Assembly (NCBI RefSeq): GCF_018402175.1
Contig: NZ_JAGYJK010000014.1
Location: forward strand, 115,708 to 179,707
Reading direction: 5' to 3'
Length of the DNA: 64,000 nt
DNA from: Yoonia sp.
GTDB taxonomy: Bacteria > Pseudomonadota > Alphaproteobacteria > Rhodobacterales > Rhodobacteraceae
Part shown: positions 51,529 to 62,775 of the stretch, piece after piece
How positions within the stretch are numbered: position 1 is the stretch's first letter
How the letters are laid out: each line of letters starts with the position of its first letter
Program-made: the position numbers and the translations under genes
The notes under the pieces: generated by a model
Databases searched by the model: none
Told to the model about the DNA's origin: nothing
Seen by the model: the letters and a program-made list of their open reading frames with translations, nothing else

Positions 51529-52119
51529 ATGCGGCATGATCTTGCCACGCTTGTCGGATCGCGGATTTGTCATGACCTTATCAGCCCAATTGGGGCGATC
51601 GGCAATGGTCTGGAACTTTTGGCGCTGACTGATGGCAGCCCGGGCGCAGAGATGGCGTTGATTGCTGATTCTGTCCAGAACGCCAATGCACGGATCAGAT
51701 TTTACCGCATCGCCTATGGCGCGGCCGGTACGGAACAGATGCTCGGCAGTGCCGATGTGCTGTCGTTCATATCGGTGCTGGCGCGCGGGGGGCGGTTTAC
51801 CTATTTCTGGCAAGTGGCCGAGGATCGCCCCCGCCGCGAAGTGCGGTGCGCGCTGTTGCTGCTGCAATGTTTCGAGGCGGCAATGCCCGTGGGTGGCGAC
51901 ATCCATGTCAGCGTCATCGACGGCCGTTGGGTGCTGAGCGCCGAATGTCTTCGGTTCAACATCGACCCTTGTCTGTGGGACAGGCTGGCCACCGGCGATA
52001 GCACGTTTGCCTATTCCGCGGCACAGGTGCAATTCGCGCTGTTGCCCTGCATGTTGCAAGAGGCGGGGCGCGCGTTGAAGATCAAGATGAGCAGCGACCG
52101 GATTGTCGTGAGTTTCTAA
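51529..52119 (+). CDS. chpT: histidine phosphotransferase ChpT
   Basis: A 196-residue pseudo-histidine-kinase. The phosphorylated histidine is in GSRICHDLISPIGAIGNGLE near residue 15, followed by a second helix (EMALIADSVQNANARIRFYR) and a degenerate ATPase-like domain. ChpT relays phosphate from CckA to CtrA, whose gene lies at 25888-26601. GGAG is 9 bases before ATG 51529. Confidence 0.9.
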   Translation: MRHDLATLVGSRICHDLISPIGAIGNGLELLALTDGSPGAEMALIADSVQNANARIRFYRIAYGAAGTEQMLGSADVLSFISVLARGGRFTYFWQVAEDRPRREVRCALLLLQCFEAAMPVGGDIHVSVIDGRWVLSAECLRFNIDPCLWDRLATGDSTFAYSAAQVQFALLPCMLQEAGRALKIKMSSDRIVVSF

Positions 52120-52136
52120 AACGCACAAGACCGACG

Positions 52137-52230
52137 CGTCCCGGACCTGATCCGGGACCTGTCCCGGACTTGATCCGGGACCCCGCCGGGTCCGACCTCA
52201 AGAAAGATGAGTATTTTTGGAAATAAGAAG
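52137..52230 (-). repeat. composite intergenic repeat, reversed, palindrome doubled
   Basis: Two CCCGGAC-TGATCCGGG palindromes are followed by GATGAGTATTTTTGGAAATA. It lies between convergent chpT and proA and is the mirror of the copies at 28265 and 49529. Confidence 0.7.
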
Positions 52231-52239
52231 TTGGGGGCG

Positions 52240-53496
52240 TCAGGCGCGCACCGCGCCATTGCCGCTGACAAGGTATTTGAAACTGGTCAGTTGTTCGGCA
52301 CCGACCGGGCCGCGCGCATGCATCTTGCCGGTGGCGATGCCGATTTCCGCGCCCATGCCGAATTCACCCCCGTCGGCAAACTGGGTCGAGGCATTGTGCA
52401 TCAGGATCGCGCTGTCGAGCTGGGCAAAGAAATGGGCGGCGGCCTGCGCGTCTTCGGTGATGATCGCATCGGTGTGGTTTGACCCGAATTGGCGGATATG
52501 GGCGATGGCGGCATCCACGCCGTCGACCAGTTTGGCCGCACAGATCATGTCAAGAAATTCGTGCCCGAAATCATCGGGTTGCGCCTTGGTTGTTCCCTTG
52601 ATCTTTGCCAGATCGCCATCGGCGCGCACCTCGACCCCGGCTTTGACCAGCGCGTCGATCAACAGCGATCCGTGCTGCGTGTAGAACCGCCAATCGATCA
52701 ACAGGCATTCCATCGCACCACAGATACCGGTGCGGCGGGTTTTGGCGTTCAGCACGATGTCCAGCGCCATGGCCGGATCGGCGGTGGCGCCGACATAGAT
52801 GTGGCAGATCCCTTCGAGATGGGCGAAAACCGGCACCCGCGCCTCGCGCTGGACAAGCCCGACTAGCCCCTTGCCGCCGCGCGGTACGATCACGTCGATA
52901 TGGGCGGTGGCGGTCAGCATGGCAGAGACTGCGGCACGGTCGCGGGTTGGCACAAGCTGGATCGCGGTGTCGGGCAGACCCGCCTGTTGCAGCCCCGTTT
53001 GCAGGCATTTGTGGATCGCGGTGGCGGAATGGAAACTTTCCGACCCGCCCCGCAGGATCACCGCATTGCCCGATTGCAGGCATAATGCGCCTGCGTCTGC
53101 CGTGACGTTGGGGCGGCTTTCATAGATCACGCCGACCACGCCCAAAGGTGTGCGCACGCGGCGGATATGCAGGCCACTGGGCATATCCCATTGCGCAATC
53201 ACCGCCCCCACGGGGTCAGGCTGGGCCGCAACATTGCGCAGCCCGTCGGCCATGGCGCGGATGCGCGGTTCGGTCAGGATCAACCGGTCCATCATCGCGG
53301 GGCTAAGACCCTTTTGCGCGCCGTAAACCTGATCTTCGGCATTGGCGTCGAGGATTTCCATGATATTGTCGCAGATCGCCTCGGCCGCCCCGATCAGGGC
53401 GGCATGTTTGCGCTCAGATCCGGTGGTGGCCAGCACGGTGGCGGCGGCCCGCGCATTGGCGCCGATTTTTGCCATCAGGGTTTGGATATCAGTCAT
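52240..53496 (-). CDS. proA: gamma-glutamyl phosphate reductase
   Basis: A 418-residue NADPH-dependent reductase that makes glutamate-5-semialdehyde for proline. The catalytic cysteine is in [17 protein letters not shown] near residue 255; the nucleotide-binding part includes [20 protein letters not shown]. It follows proB by 9 bp, completing a proline operon. With the arginase and cyclodeaminase genes at 13-15 kb the cell has two routes to proline. Confidence 0.96.
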   Translation of the reverse strand: MTDIQTLMAKIGANARAAATVLATTGSERKHAALIGAAEAICDNIMEILDANAEDQVYGAQKGLSPAMMDRLILTEPRIRAMADGLRNVAAQPDPVGAVIAQWDMPSGLHIRRVRTPLGVVGVIYESRPNVTADAGALCLQSGNAVILRGGSESFHSATAIHKCLQTGLQQAGLPDTAIQLVPTRDRAAVSAMLTATAHIDVIVPRGGKGLVGLVQREARVPVFAHLEGICHIYVGATADPAMALDIVLNAKTRRTGICGAMECLLIDWRFYTQHGSLLIDALVKAGVEVRADGDLAKIKGTTKAQPDDFGHEFLDMICAAKLVDGVDAAIAHIRQFGSNHTDAIITEDAQAAAHFFAQLDSAILMHNASTQFADGGEFGMGAEIGIATGKMHARGPVGAEQLTSFKYLVSGNGAVRA

Positions 53497-53505
53497 GATC
53501 TGTCC

Positions 53506-55683
<2,178 letters not shown>

Positions 55684-55717
55684 CTATTGTGCTGCGCTTC
55701 TCAAGCCATGGGCCGGG

Positions 55718-56260
55718 TCATGCGCCGGTTTTCAGCGTATAGGTCCATGTCGGCACCGTCGCCCCGCGCGAGACGGAAAACGCCTCTGCATCGCCCAGAT
55801 AGTCGAAACCGCAATTGGTCAGCACGCGGGCGGACCCAGGGTTGTCCTGAAACACCTCGGCAAAGATGCGTTCGGATTGATGCGGGTTCGCGGCGATCAG
55901 GGCGCGCACGGCCTCTGAGGCGTAGCCCGTGTTCCAAAAGGCAGGCGCGATCCAGTAGAAAATCTCCGATTGCGCGCGGTCCATCCGTTCAAGGCTGATC
56001 AGCCCCAAGGCTTCGGCATGGCCGAGGGCGGACCCGTCGATAATCCAGACATCTTCGGTCCGGTCCGACCGCAGGGCGCGTTCGATCATCGCCTCGACCG
56101 TGCCGGGGGGCAAAGGATGCGGGACAGACCGTGTGCCGCGCGCGACGCGGTCGTCGCTGGCATACATGGCGATCAGCCCTGCATCCGATTTGCGGCAAGG
56201 ACGCAGCATGAACCGATCCGATGGGATCGTCTGCTGCACGGTGATTTCCTCGTGGATCAT
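55718..56260 (-). CDS. GNAT-family N-acetyltransferase (RimJ/RimL-like)
   Basis: A 180-residue acetyltransferase: RFMLRPCRKSDAGLIAMYAS at the start, IFYWIAPAFWNTGYASEAVR with the acetyl-CoA-binding loop near 115, and VFQDNPGSARVLTNCGFDYL near 145. This matches the RimJ/RimL group that acetylates protein N-termini or small amines. It stands between rpmA and obgE, a common place in Rhodobacteraceae; substrate unknown. Confidence 0.88.
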   Translation of the reverse strand: MIHEEITVQQTIPSDRFMLRPCRKSDAGLIAMYASDDRVARGTRSVPHPLPPGTVEAMIERALRSDRTEDVWIIDGSALGHAEALGLISLERMDRAQSEIFYWIAPAFWNTGYASEAVRALIAANPHQSERIFAEVFQDNPGSARVLTNCGFDYLGDAEAFSVSRGATVPTWTYTLKTGA

Positions 56261-56328
56261 GCTTTCCCTCCTCGAAAAACAAGCCAGTTTGGCGCTTCGT
56301 ACCCTGATATGGTAGCGAATTTATGAAT

Positions 56329-56358
56329 AAAAAAGGGGACCGGCGAAAACCGATCCCC
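56329..56358 (-). terminator. rpmA terminator
   Basis: Arms GGGGATCGG and CCGGTCCCC around a short loop, followed on the minus strand by TTTTTTATTC. Confidence 0.8.
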
Positions 56359-56385
56359 TCAAATCATCTGGTTGGGAAATTCGGT

Positions 56386-56655
56386 TTACTCTGCGGCCTC
56401 CGCCACGGGGAGAACCGAAATAAAGGTGCGGCCTTTCAGGCCCTTGTGAAACTTCACGGCACCTTCGGCAGTTGCAAAGATCGTGTGATCCTTGCCCATG
56501 CCGACGCCCATGCCTGGCCACATCTTAGTGCCACGCTGGCGCATGATGATGTTGCCGGGAATGACGGCTTCGCCGCCAAATTTCTTTACACCAAGACGAC
56601 GACCCGCAGAGTCGCGTCCGTTACGGGATGAACCGCCTGCTTTTTTATGTGCCAT
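56386..56655 (-). CDS. rpmA: 50S ribosomal protein L27
   Basis: An 89-residue L27 starting [20 protein letters not shown], with the flexible N-terminal arm that reaches the peptidyl-transferase centre. It has no cleavable Firmicutes-type leader. It follows rplU by 11 bp and is followed by a strong terminator. Confidence 0.97.
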   Translation of the reverse strand: MAHKKAGGSSRNGRDSAGRRLGVKKFGGEAVIPGNIIMRQRGTKMWPGMGVGMGKDHTIFATAEGAVKFHKGLKGRTFISVLPVAEAAE

Positions 56656-56666
56656 CTCGTCTCTCC

Positions 56667-57305
56667 TTAAGCTTTGGACAGCTCGGCCGCTTGTGCGACC
56701 CAGCCTTCACGTGCGATGCGGCCCTTGAACGACAGCTTTTCGTCGAAAGCAGCCACGTCGTCTTCGGACCATGCTGCGATCTGCGCGTAAGATGTCACGC
56801 CAGCGGCATGCAATTTCTTTTCCAGCGCGGGGCCGACGCCCGACAGCTTTTTCAGGTCATCACCACCGGTTGCGGCGGCGGCAGCTTTTGGTGCTGCGCC
56901 TGCTTTTGGCTTGGCGATACCTTTGGGGTTCACGCGGGGCGTGATGACCATCTTGATGCCAGCACCCGAAACTGCGGCCATGACGCCGGATGTGTCGGCA
57001 CCTGTTTCCAGAATGTCGGCAATCCGCACCAGCGTCAGTTGCTGACGGTGGCCTTTCTTGCGCTGGCTGCCGTGCTTACGACGGCGCTTGACGTAGTTGA
57101 TGGTCTTTTCGCCCTTGATCTGGTCGATCACATCGGCCTGAACGCCGGCACCGGCCACCAAAGGCGCGCCAACGGTCGAACCGACCATCAGAATCTCGTT
57201 GAACTGGATCTTGTCGCCGGCTTTTGCCGCCAGCTTTTCGACGCGCAGCACATCGCCAGAGGCGACCTTGTACTGCTTGCCGCCGGTTTTGAGAACCGCA
57301 AACAT
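56667..57305 (-). CDS. rplU: 50S ribosomal protein L21 with helix-hairpin-helix extension
   Basis: The first 103 residues are ordinary L21 ([40 protein letters not shown]). The protein then continues to 212 residues, ending in a helix-hairpin-helix-like domain, [20 protein letters not shown], that is found in Rhodobacterales L21 but not in most bacteria. The role of this tail is unknown; it may bind RNA or DNA. Confidence 0.95.
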   Translation of the reverse strand: MFAVLKTGGKQYKVASGDVLRVEKLAAKAGDKIQFNEILMVGSTVGAPLVAGAGVQADVIDQIKGEKTINYVKRRRKHGSQRKKGHRQQLTLVRIADILETGADTSGVMAAVSGAGIKMVITPRVNPKGIAKPKAGAAPKAAAAATGGDDLKKLSGVGPALEKKLHAAGVTSYAQIAAWSEDDVAAFDEKLSFKGRIAREGWVAQAAELSKA

Positions 57306-57482
57306 ATGTTATTCCTTCATTTTCCGCGTCGCTGAGGCCCCGGATCGATCCGGCGTTTGGTACCTGTGGACAGCGCGCCCTTAGGCGCAATTTCGCAAAT
57401 AGCCCGACAAGACCCTTGTCAGGATGGCGGCTTATCAATCCAATGCCCCTGTAAGTCAAGCCAAAAGAAGGTGAAAAAACCC

Positions 57483-57818
57483 ATGCGCCCTGCCCTGATC
57501 CTGCCCTTGATACTGGCCGCCTGCACCACTGATCCGACCAATCCGGGCGTGCCGGTCTTTGCACCGCTGGCTGTGCTGACCGACCCTGCCCTTGCACAAA
57601 AACGCGGGCAAGTCGAAATCATCGTCAAATCCGATTACGACGCGATCCGCCGCGATATCGGCGCAGGCGGCGGGCCGGTGCTGACGGCGGCGATGGATGC
57701 GGCGGGGGTGCCGTACCAAGACCGGCCTACCCGCGTGATCCAGCTGCAAGCTAATAGCGGGCTTTATGCGGCCAACCCCAGTGCGCTGGTCACGGCGCTG
57801 CTGGTCTATGGCGGCTAG
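57483..57818 (+). CDS. small predicted lipoprotein
   Basis: A 111-residue exported protein starting MRPALILPLILAACTTDPTN with lipobox LAAC. The mature part (KRGQVEIIVKSDYDAIRRDI, then QLQANSGLYAANPSALVTAL) is of unknown family. ATG 57483 was chosen because the signal peptide begins there. It is divergent from rplU. Confidence 0.72.
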   Translation: MRPALILPLILAACTTDPTNPGVPVFAPLAVLTDPALAQKRGQVEIIVKSDYDAIRRDIGAGGGPVLTAAMDAAGVPYQDRPTRVIQLQANSGLYAANPSALVTALLVYGG

Positions 57819-58222
57819 AAATCGGCGATCAGGCTGTCGCGGAACGCCACTAGATCCCAGAACGCCTTGGACCGCGCGATATCATCGGCCAGATCGGACG
57901 GCACGCCACGCGCGATCATGCGGCCGTATAATTCCTGCGGAAAACCGGGCGATACGGCTGGCACGCTGACCATCGGGTTGATATCGGTGGGGCGCGCTGC
58001 GGCTTCGGCCGGACAGCCACGGGTCGGGTTGCCAGTGGGCTTGCGGCCATCGGCGCGCAATTTCTGGACGGCGGCGAAATAGATTGCGCATTCGTTGAAC
58101 ACCAGCCGTTCCTGACGCGGATCACCGGTTGGCAAGGTTGGAACGCCCGACACCAGAGCCCCCTGCCCGACACAGCCCGCCAAAAGCCCGAGCAGGCAGG
58201 CTGCGATGAGTTTGATTTGCAA
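57815..58222 (-). CDS. small predicted lipoprotein, TTG start
   Basis: About 135 residues. A TTG at 58222 with GAAGGA 9 bases before it opens MQIKLIAACLLGLLAGC, a lipoprotein signal; no ATG is available in frame. The mature part has two cysteines (FNECAIYF and TRGCPAEA). Family not recognised. Its end overlaps the preceding small lipoprotein gene by 4 bp. Confidence 0.65.
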   Translation of the reverse strand: MQIKLIAACLLGLLAGCVGQGALVSGVPTLPTGDPRQERLVFNECAIYFAAVQKLRADGRKPTGNPTRGCPAEAAARPTDINPMVSVPAVSPGFPQELYGRMIARGVPSDLADDIARSKAFWDLVAFRDSLIADF

Positions 58223-58286
58223 GGTCTTGATCCTTCTATGTCTTGGACCCGCACCATACCGCGTTGCACAGCTGTGCCAAGACCGG

Positions 58287-59114
58287 TCACAGGTCCTGAC
58301 TGATGATAAAGCCAGAAGCCGCCGATCCCAGATCGCGCGACATCCGCACGAAGATCTCGTCAAAGGCCCCGAATAATGCCTGGGTCATGATCCGACCTTC
58401 GGGCGTCTGGCTAAAGGCGGTCAATTCGGCGATCTCGGCATCTTCCAGCGGCGCATAGGCCAGCAGTAAAAACGCAGTGATCCATTCCGTTGTGCTGGCG
58501 CGGATTGCGTCCTCTTGCGCCCAGACATCGGCCAGCAGGCTGTCGGCGCTCACCCCCGGCAGCGTGGCGCCACCTGACACCAGCGCATCGATGAAGGCGA
58601 AATTGGAATTCAGCCCGCCCACGACATTGGCCTCGATCAGGTCATTGGCGGTGATGAAATCGCTGATCAGCCGATAGCGTGGCGTGTCGGCCTGCGCCTG
58701 TTCGGCGGCAAATTCCTTGCTGGCGGCATCCATGGTCGGGTCCAGCATCGACGCGCGCGCGGCGATTTCCAGCGTGACGATCCGCCGCCCCAGATCAGAG
58801 CCATAGAAATCCAGCGCCTGCGTCAGATCCTGCCCGTCCAACGCCGCAACAAAAGCCGCGCGCATCTGCGCGACCATGGTGTCGGTATCATAGATCCGGT
58901 CCAGTTGCGCCGCCCAGCGGGGGGTCATGCCTGCGGGAAACATGTCGCGCGCGATGGTTTCGCCGTAATCCAGCCCCTCGTCGCGCATCACCGCCACGAT
59001 CTGCGGCAGGCCGACCAGTTCGAACAGGGCATCGGCATCGCTGGTCTGGGCCAGGCCGGCCCCCCCCGTGAAACCGAGCGCGGCAACAAGCGACAATATC
59101 AGGCGGCGGAACAT
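58287..59114 (-). CDS. DUF2059-type periplasmic protein
   Basis: A 275-residue exported protein with signal peptide MFRRLILSLVAALGFTGGAG ending at LAQ. Helical repeats such as LTQALDFYGSDLGRRIVTLE and ELTAFSQTPEGRIMTQALFG match the DUF2059 pattern (YxSxxGxxi). Function is unknown. ATG 59114 was chosen for the signal peptide; the longer frame runs into tRNA-Ser. Confidence 0.75.
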   Translation of the reverse strand: MFRRLILSLVAALGFTGGAGLAQTSDADALFELVGLPQIVAVMRDEGLDYGETIARDMFPAGMTPRWAAQLDRIYDTDTMVAQMRAAFVAALDGQDLTQALDFYGSDLGRRIVTLEIAARASMLDPTMDAASKEFAAEQAQADTPRYRLISDFITANDLIEANVVGGLNSNFAFIDALVSGGATLPGVSADSLLADVWAQEDAIRASTTEWITAFLLLAYAPLEDAEIAELTAFSQTPEGRIMTQALFGAFDEIFVRMSRDLGSAASGFIISQDL

Positions 59115-59248
59115 GGCGGATCCTTTCAGGTCGTGGACGGTTTCTGCACCGACAAACACGATTTTTGCCGCAAAGCCCACGCAATTCTTGGTGAGAGCGT
59201 TTTGCCCCTTGCGCTGCGCCGCACGGCACATTATCCCGCCCGCACCGC

Positions 59249-59338
59249 GGAGAGGTGCCGGAGTGGTCGAACGGGGCGGTCTCGAAAACCGTTGTGGGTG
59301 CAAGCCCACCCAGGGTTCGAATCCCTGTCTCTCCGCCA
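59249..59338 (+). tRNA. tRNA-Ser (anticodon CGA)
   Basis: GGAGAGG pairs with CTCTCC at the 3' end, followed by G and encoded CCA. The anticodon loop CTCGAAA gives CGA; the long variable arm TGTGGGTGCAAGCCCACC marks a class II tRNA. Everything downstream to the window end is accessory DNA, so this gene may be an attachment site. Confidence 0.95.
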
Positions 59339-59339
59339 C

Positions 59340-59870
59340 TATAGTGGATTAAGCGATTGTATTTATTACATATTATTTGTCAAAAACGACTCTGGTCCAC
59401 ATTTAAGTCCACAACGAAAACTTGGACCTAAATGAACTGAGTTGAACTGCTTTTAGAAACAGTTCCCCCAATAGAACCGCCTGTGCAGTCAGATGCTCCG
59501 CGGACCCTACCCCACCCCATCACAAAAGATATCGGCTCTGGCCAGACCCCACCCGGGGTATCCCAAATCGCTTAAGGTAACCCCTCACCTAGGGAATACT
59601 ATTCCAGACGAGCGATCCGCATTTGCTGCGTTCTGGAACTGGTTCACGGGGCGGTGCCTATGCCCTTGATCTAGTGCTCGAGTTCTCGCAGTTCCCGGAG
59701 CCTCTCAAAGCGACCTCACGCGTCTTTCTTCCTTCCCAGCCATGGACTGCCCCCTCAGCGCACCTCGCCCTGCCTCGCCGCTTTCTCGGCCCTGTAGACG
59801 CTCCTCCGTAGGCTACCCTTAACAACTGGGCGTTAGGCTGTTGAGATTCCCGACAGTCATCATGAGGACC
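59340..59870. other. 530-bp region without a gene
   Basis: AT-rich after the tRNA, then mixed. It contains GGTCCACATTTAAGTCC with a partial inverted match GGACCTAAATG about 12 bp later. A + strand frame at 59623-59811 lacks a start signal and family character. No integrase gene is seen. Confidence 0.4.
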
Positions 59871-59875
59871 AAGAC

Positions 59876-60739
59876 ATGAACAAGTGGCATCCCTCTTACT
59901 CGCCATTACTCTGTTAGGCTGAGGCCTGTCTATCGCTACAGCACAGGACCTCGATAAGGGCGTGGAGGCATACAGGGCGGGTGATTATCAAACAGCATTG
60001 CAGGAATGGCGTCCCTTAGCTGAGCAAGGCAATAGCCTTGTGCAAAGCAGTCTCGGGGACATGTACTCCATTGGCATAGGTGTACCCCGAGACTACGCTG
60101 AAGCTGTCAGGTGGTACCGATTAGCTGCTGACCAAGGTTTTTCTCATGCGCAATACAATCTTGGATGGATGTACCACAATGGCCAAGGCGTACCCCAAGA
60201 CTATGCTGAAGCTGTCAGATGGTTGCGCCTAGCCGCAGCAGACAAAAAGGCATCTTTCGGCGCAAAGCGATCTTGGGCAAATGTACAACCATGGCAGAGG
60301 CGTGCCCCAAGACTACGCTGAAGCTGTCAGTGTGGTACCGATTAGCTGCTGACCAAGGGTTTGCTATGGCTCAAAGCAATCTTGAAACATGTACGCCTAT
60401 GGCAAAAGTGTGCCTCAAGACTACGCTGAAGCTGTCAGGTGGTACCAGTTAGCCGCTTACCAAGGGTTTGCTGATGCGCAACGCAACCTGGCACTTATGT
60501 ACAGAAATGGCCTAGGCGTTCTCCAGAGCGATGTCTTGACTTACATGTGGTTCTATATCGCTTCAGCTAATGGCAGCCTCAAATCAGACGAATTGAGAGT
60601 TGAGCTAGCGAGTCAGATGACCTCTACTGACATCATCAAAGGCAACGAATTGGCACGTGAGTGCATGAGCAGCAACTATCAGAACTGGCGGTGGTTAGTT
60701 AGTACATGTACCAGTATCTGTTGGAACTGTCACATTTGA
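59876..60739 (+). pseudogene. Sel1-repeat protein gene, decayed
   Basis: ATG 59876 with GAGG upstream, then a frame change and an in-frame TGA within the signal peptide (LLAITLLG-stop-GLSIATAQ). Mature sequence follows with at least three Sel1-like repeats of about 36 residues (DYAEAVRWYRLAADQGFSHA, then NLGWMYHNGQGVPQ). Further frame changes lie near 60240, 60330 and 60390; the last part reads DYAEAVRWYQLAAYQGFADA. The exported Sel1 scaffold is clearly inactive. Confidence 0.75.
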
Positions 60740-60753
60740 GTATAGCTTAACGT

Positions 60754-60924
60754 GTCATCCGCTCAACCACCAAAACACGCGGGAGCTTTCAAACAGATGA
60801 CGACGCGACAAAGCTGATTTATCTCGCGATCTGCTGTTTTGAGAAGACAGGCAGAGCCGTCAGAGAACGGGTTGTCGCACAAAACCAGTTCGCTATCCTA
60901 CACCCCGAGCGGTTCAACAAATGA
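60754..60924 (+). mobile_element. IS256-family transposase remnant (C-terminus)
   Basis: A 56-residue open segment reading TKTRGSFQTDDDATKLIYLA then VVAQNQFAILHPERF and a stop matches the extreme C-terminus of Mutator/IS256 transposases. The catalytic part is missing, so it is a fossil end left after deletion or recombination. Confidence 0.75.
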
Positions 60925-61102
60925 CCCGTCAAAATCGCATAGGCTGACACTCATACACAGAGTTTCAGATACTCCCCACCACGCTCGATTCATGAGATGA
61001 ATCCCCCAAACGATTTGTGCATGTATGGATGCCCCCGTTGGTGCAAGTGGTTTTTGAACGGCTTGAGCGTGTGATCGGGTGCGGTCATGTATCAGGCCTC
61101 TT
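60925..61102 (+). other. putative CRISPR leader side
   Basis: A 178-bp AT-moderate stretch with no ORF lies before the first CRISPR repeat. If the array is read on the + strand this is its leader side; no promoter is obvious. No anti-repeat longer than chance is seen here. Confidence 0.35.
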
Positions 61103-61451
61103 GTTGCGGCTGGACCCCGGTTTCTGAACAGCTATGACTATGCACCGGCAGTCCTGCACGTGACACGCATGTTGCGGCTGGACCCCGGTTTCTGAACAGC
61201 TATGACTGTGCGATCGGACAGCCATGCGCCGTGACGATTGTTGCGGCTGGACCCCGGTTTCTGAACAGCTATAATTGCTCGCTGAACAGCTGGCAAGACG
61301 TGTCAGTTGCGGCTGGACCCCGGTTTCTGAACAGCTATGATCAGATCGCAGCCATGCTCGCTGACGATACAGTTGCGGCTGGACCCCGGTTTCTGAACAG
61401 CTATAATGATGCGAGCTGATACCGCTTGCGCTACGTCTGAACAGCTATAAT
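61103..61451 (+). CRISPR. CRISPR array, five full repeats plus a 16-base partial repeat
   Basis: Repeats of 36 bases start at 61103, 61171, 61240, 61306 and 61372. They begin GTTGCGGCTGGACCCC and end TCTGAACAGCTATAAT (copies 3 and 5) or in TATGAC/TATGAT (1, 2, 4). Spacers are 32, 33, 30 and 30 bases. A partial copy of the last 16 bases is at 61436-61451. Repeat length, GTTG start and TATAAT end match type II-C arrays, in which the repeat end can act as a -10 promoter box. Confidence 0.93.
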
Positions 61452-61470
61452 GATTGCTCGGTGTCGCTTT

Positions 61471-61489
61471 GATAAAACAGGGTTTTATC
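61471..61489. other. perfect hairpin beside the array
   Basis: GATAAAAC and GTTTTATC arms around AGG, between the partial repeat and cas2. No T run follows on either strand. Possibly an RNA structure ending array or tracr transcripts. Confidence 0.4.
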
Positions 61490-61507
61490 GGTAATGGGCA
61501 TTATAAT

Positions 61508-61867
61508 TCATGCAGAATCTTTCTCAAAAAGGACCAGTTGTTCGGGATTTTTCCGCGGGCTTCGGCGGCCTTGGTCCGAGAAGTGAACGATGTCGCGAAA
61601 TTGGCGATCCGTGAAGCTCAGGATTTGGATGTCGCCTGCAGGAGGGAGTGCACGTTCAATCTGGCCGATTCGTGTCTCGACCGCCTTCTTTCCGTTGACG
61701 TAACGGGCATAAATCGAGAATTGGCAGCGTTCATAGCCTGCGTCCAAAAGGAAGTTACGAAAGTCGCCTGCTGCCTTGCGCTGCGGCTTGGTGTCGGTCG
61801 GTAGATCGAACATGACAAGTATCCACATGAGACGGTATCCACTGAGGTGGGTCGCTTGGTCAATCAT
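61508..61867 (-). CDS. cas2: CRISPR-associated endoribonuclease-fold protein Cas2
   Basis: A 119-residue Cas2. The first strand reads LMWILVMFDLPTDTKPQRKA with the conserved aspartate, and the ferredoxin fold continues with YERCQFSIYARYVNGKKAVE. The N-terminal HLSGYR leader before the strand is typical of type II-C Cas2. Cas2 bridges Cas1 dimers during spacer insertion. ATG 61867 overlaps the cas1 stop. It converges on the CRISPR array. Confidence 0.93.
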   Translation of the reverse strand: MIDQATHLSGYRLMWILVMFDLPTDTKPQRKAAGDFRNFLLDAGYERCQFSIYARYVNGKKAVETRIGQIERALPPAGDIQILSFTDRQFRDIVHFSDQGRRSPRKNPEQLVLFEKDSA

Positions 61868-62775
61868 CGGCCAAGTCCGGATAGGACGGAGTAGTCTGGT
61901 GGTTCAGGAAGGGCGAGCGCAATTGATCGTGTTTCGAAACTTTGCGCCAGCGATACGGCGAGCCGCGACAATGCCACAGAAATTGGGCTCTTCTCGCCCA
62001 AAAGGGGCAGATCGAGAGCGATGAGCTTGGCAAGAGCCTGCTTGGCAGCTGGTGTTACCTCAGGGCCGCTTTCCTCGAAAATGGCCCGCGCAGTCAAGTC
62101 GACGAACGGTCGGAATGGCTCCATCAGGTCGTCGGCCAGGGCAAAGGCATTGCTGCGGTTGCTGTGGAAAATCCCGATGGTCGGATGCAGGCCAGCGGCC
62201 ACGACCGCGCGTGCGCTGGTGGCGCGAAGGACGGTATATCCGTAGTTCAAGAGACCATTGATGTCGCGCCTATCAGGGTCGCGTCGAAACTCAGGGCCGA
62301 GCAGGAGCGGCCAATAGGTGCGGGCGGCTTGCGCCTCGACATTTGTGCTGTCGCCGGAGTGCACGCGTCGGGTCATGAAGTCGAGCGGTGCACCGGGCTG
62401 GCCTATAGCAAAAAGCGCTGCTGCCTGCATCTTGATCTTGGCAATGACGACCCGTTTCCAGGCCTGCTTGCGCAACGCTTCGGGCGCGGCCCATTGTGCC
62501 TTCATGCGGCCGCCTTGGGCGTGATGCCCCTCTAGGGGCAAGCAGCACAGCACGGGGTGGTGGTTGGTGGCGCACAGGACGACTGGTGCTCCTCGCTCAG
62601 CCAGTTCGACTAGCAGGGAATTTGTCCAGGTTGTCCCGTAGCCATGAACGATGACGGAAGCTACTTGGTCCAGCGGCACACGGCCGATTAATCGGCCGTC
62701 ATGTTCGACCTTGAGAAACCCATGCTCGCGCGAAAGATGCCGTCCATCTTGGGTGATATCGATGATCTGGTCCAC
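61864..62775 (-). CDS. cas1: CRISPR-associated integrase Cas1 (type II-C)
   Basis: A 303-residue Cas1 starting with GTG: IIDITQDGRHLSREHGFLKV, then the helical domain with DINGLLNYGYTVLRATSARA, AGLHPTIGIFHSNRSNAFAL and DDLMEPFRPFVD, which supply the metal-binding histidine and acidic residues. It integrates new spacers with Cas2. cas9 would be expected just upstream on this strand; only about 110 bp remain before an IS21-family element. Confidence 0.94.
   Translation of the reverse strand: MDQIIDITQDGRHLSREHGFLKVEHDGRLIGRVPLDQVASVIVHGYGTTWTNSLLVELAERGAPVVLCATNHHPVLCCLPLEGHHAQGGRMKAQWAAPEALRKQAWKRVVIAKIKMQAAALFAIGQPGAPLDFMTRRVHSGDSTNVEAQAARTYWPLLLGPEFRRDPDRRDINGLLNYGYTVLRATSARAVVAAGLHPTIGIFHSNRSNAFALADDLMEPFRPFVDLTARAIFEESGPEVTPAAKQALAKLIALDLPLLGEKSPISVALSRLAVSLAQSFETRSIALALPEPPDYSVLSGLGR

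Noticed and set aside
60925..61102. tracrRNA on the left side of the array
   Set aside because: No stretch complementary to the repeat beyond chance length was found.
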